The notes under the pieces are model-generated. The model did no database searches. It saw only the letters and a program-made list of their open reading frames with translations, and was not told the origin of the DNA. A stretch of DNA of 40,838 bases from Gracilibacter sp. BRH_c7a (GTDB taxonomy: Bacteria > Bacillota > Desulfitobacteriia > Desulfitobacteriales > Syntrophobotulaceae): positions 1 to 40,838 of the forward strand of contig LOEZ01000074.1 in the NCBI GenBank assembly GCA_001516055.1, given 5' to 3'. Of the stretch, positions 40,764 through 40,838 are shown in pieces; the stretch's first letter is position 1; each line of letters opens with the position of its first letter. The position numbers and the translations under genes were made by a program.

Positions 40764-40838
40764 TCCAATCGTCTCCTCTCTCTTTTATTGGACAGCGTAA
40801 GGCTGTCTGGTACATACTATGGCTGTGCTTGTCCAAAG

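Overview
The window looks like chromosome of an organohalide-respiring, low-G+C Bacillota of the Desulfitobacterium/Desulfosporosinus/Dehalobacter kind. The main reasons are two Tat-exported corrinoid/Fe-S reductive dehalogenases with small RdhB anchors, an RdhC-type flavoprotein, CRP/FNR-type regulators, AGGAGG-type ribosome binding sites and frequent TTG/GTG starts. No rRNA, tRNA or CRISPR array was seen.

Layout. 0-10 kb: the end of an amidohydrolase (more G+C-rich than the rest), a sodium:neurotransmitter-symporter-family transporter, a nitroreductase, and a likely drug-resistance operon (TetR regulator, rifampicin-phosphotransferase-like enzyme, MFS exporter). These are followed by a small unknown protein, a membrane metallophosphoesterase and a two-helix membrane protein. 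10-16.4 kb: an organohalide-respiration locus, read on the minus strand as regulator, regulator, rdhB-rdhA, rdhB-rdhA, rdhC. Three promoters share a 20-bp CRP/FNR-like operator centred about 40-42 bp upstream of the predicted starts. 16.5-20.5 kb: a cobalamin riboswitch followed by an AIR-synthase-like kinase (candidate CblS), an ECF S-component (candidate CblT), a fused double ECF ATPase and an EcfT. This is a likely corrinoid-precursor salvage operon supplying the B12-dependent dehalogenases. 20.5-23.4 kb: an isoprenylcysteine/phospholipid-methyltransferase-like protein and an OmpR/histidine-kinase pair.

23.4-39.3 kb is an accessory region. It holds the MntA/HepT toxin-antitoxin pair, a frameshifted membrane gene, a large lipoprotein with a predicted propeller, an SDR oxidoreductase, one complete IS110 element and two remnants. 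It also holds a three-gene module (HTH protein, Ser/Thr kinase, barrel-like protein), a Shedu (SduA) nuclease and several unknown membrane proteins. All genes here except the transposase and a cupin remnant lie on the minus strand. They are separated by two repeat types: attC-like inverted repeats with ATAAC/GTTAT ends, and small 7-5-7 hairpins with an AGGAC loop. The IS110 element sits inside one such composite repeat. Its upstream non-coding region reads as a bridge RNA: four short segments match, or can pair with, the target flanks and the element ends.

39.2-40.8 kb: an XRE regulator divergent from an orphan receiver protein, then a DUF1659/DUF2922 pair.

All functional calls come from reading motifs by eye. 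No database search or folding program was run.
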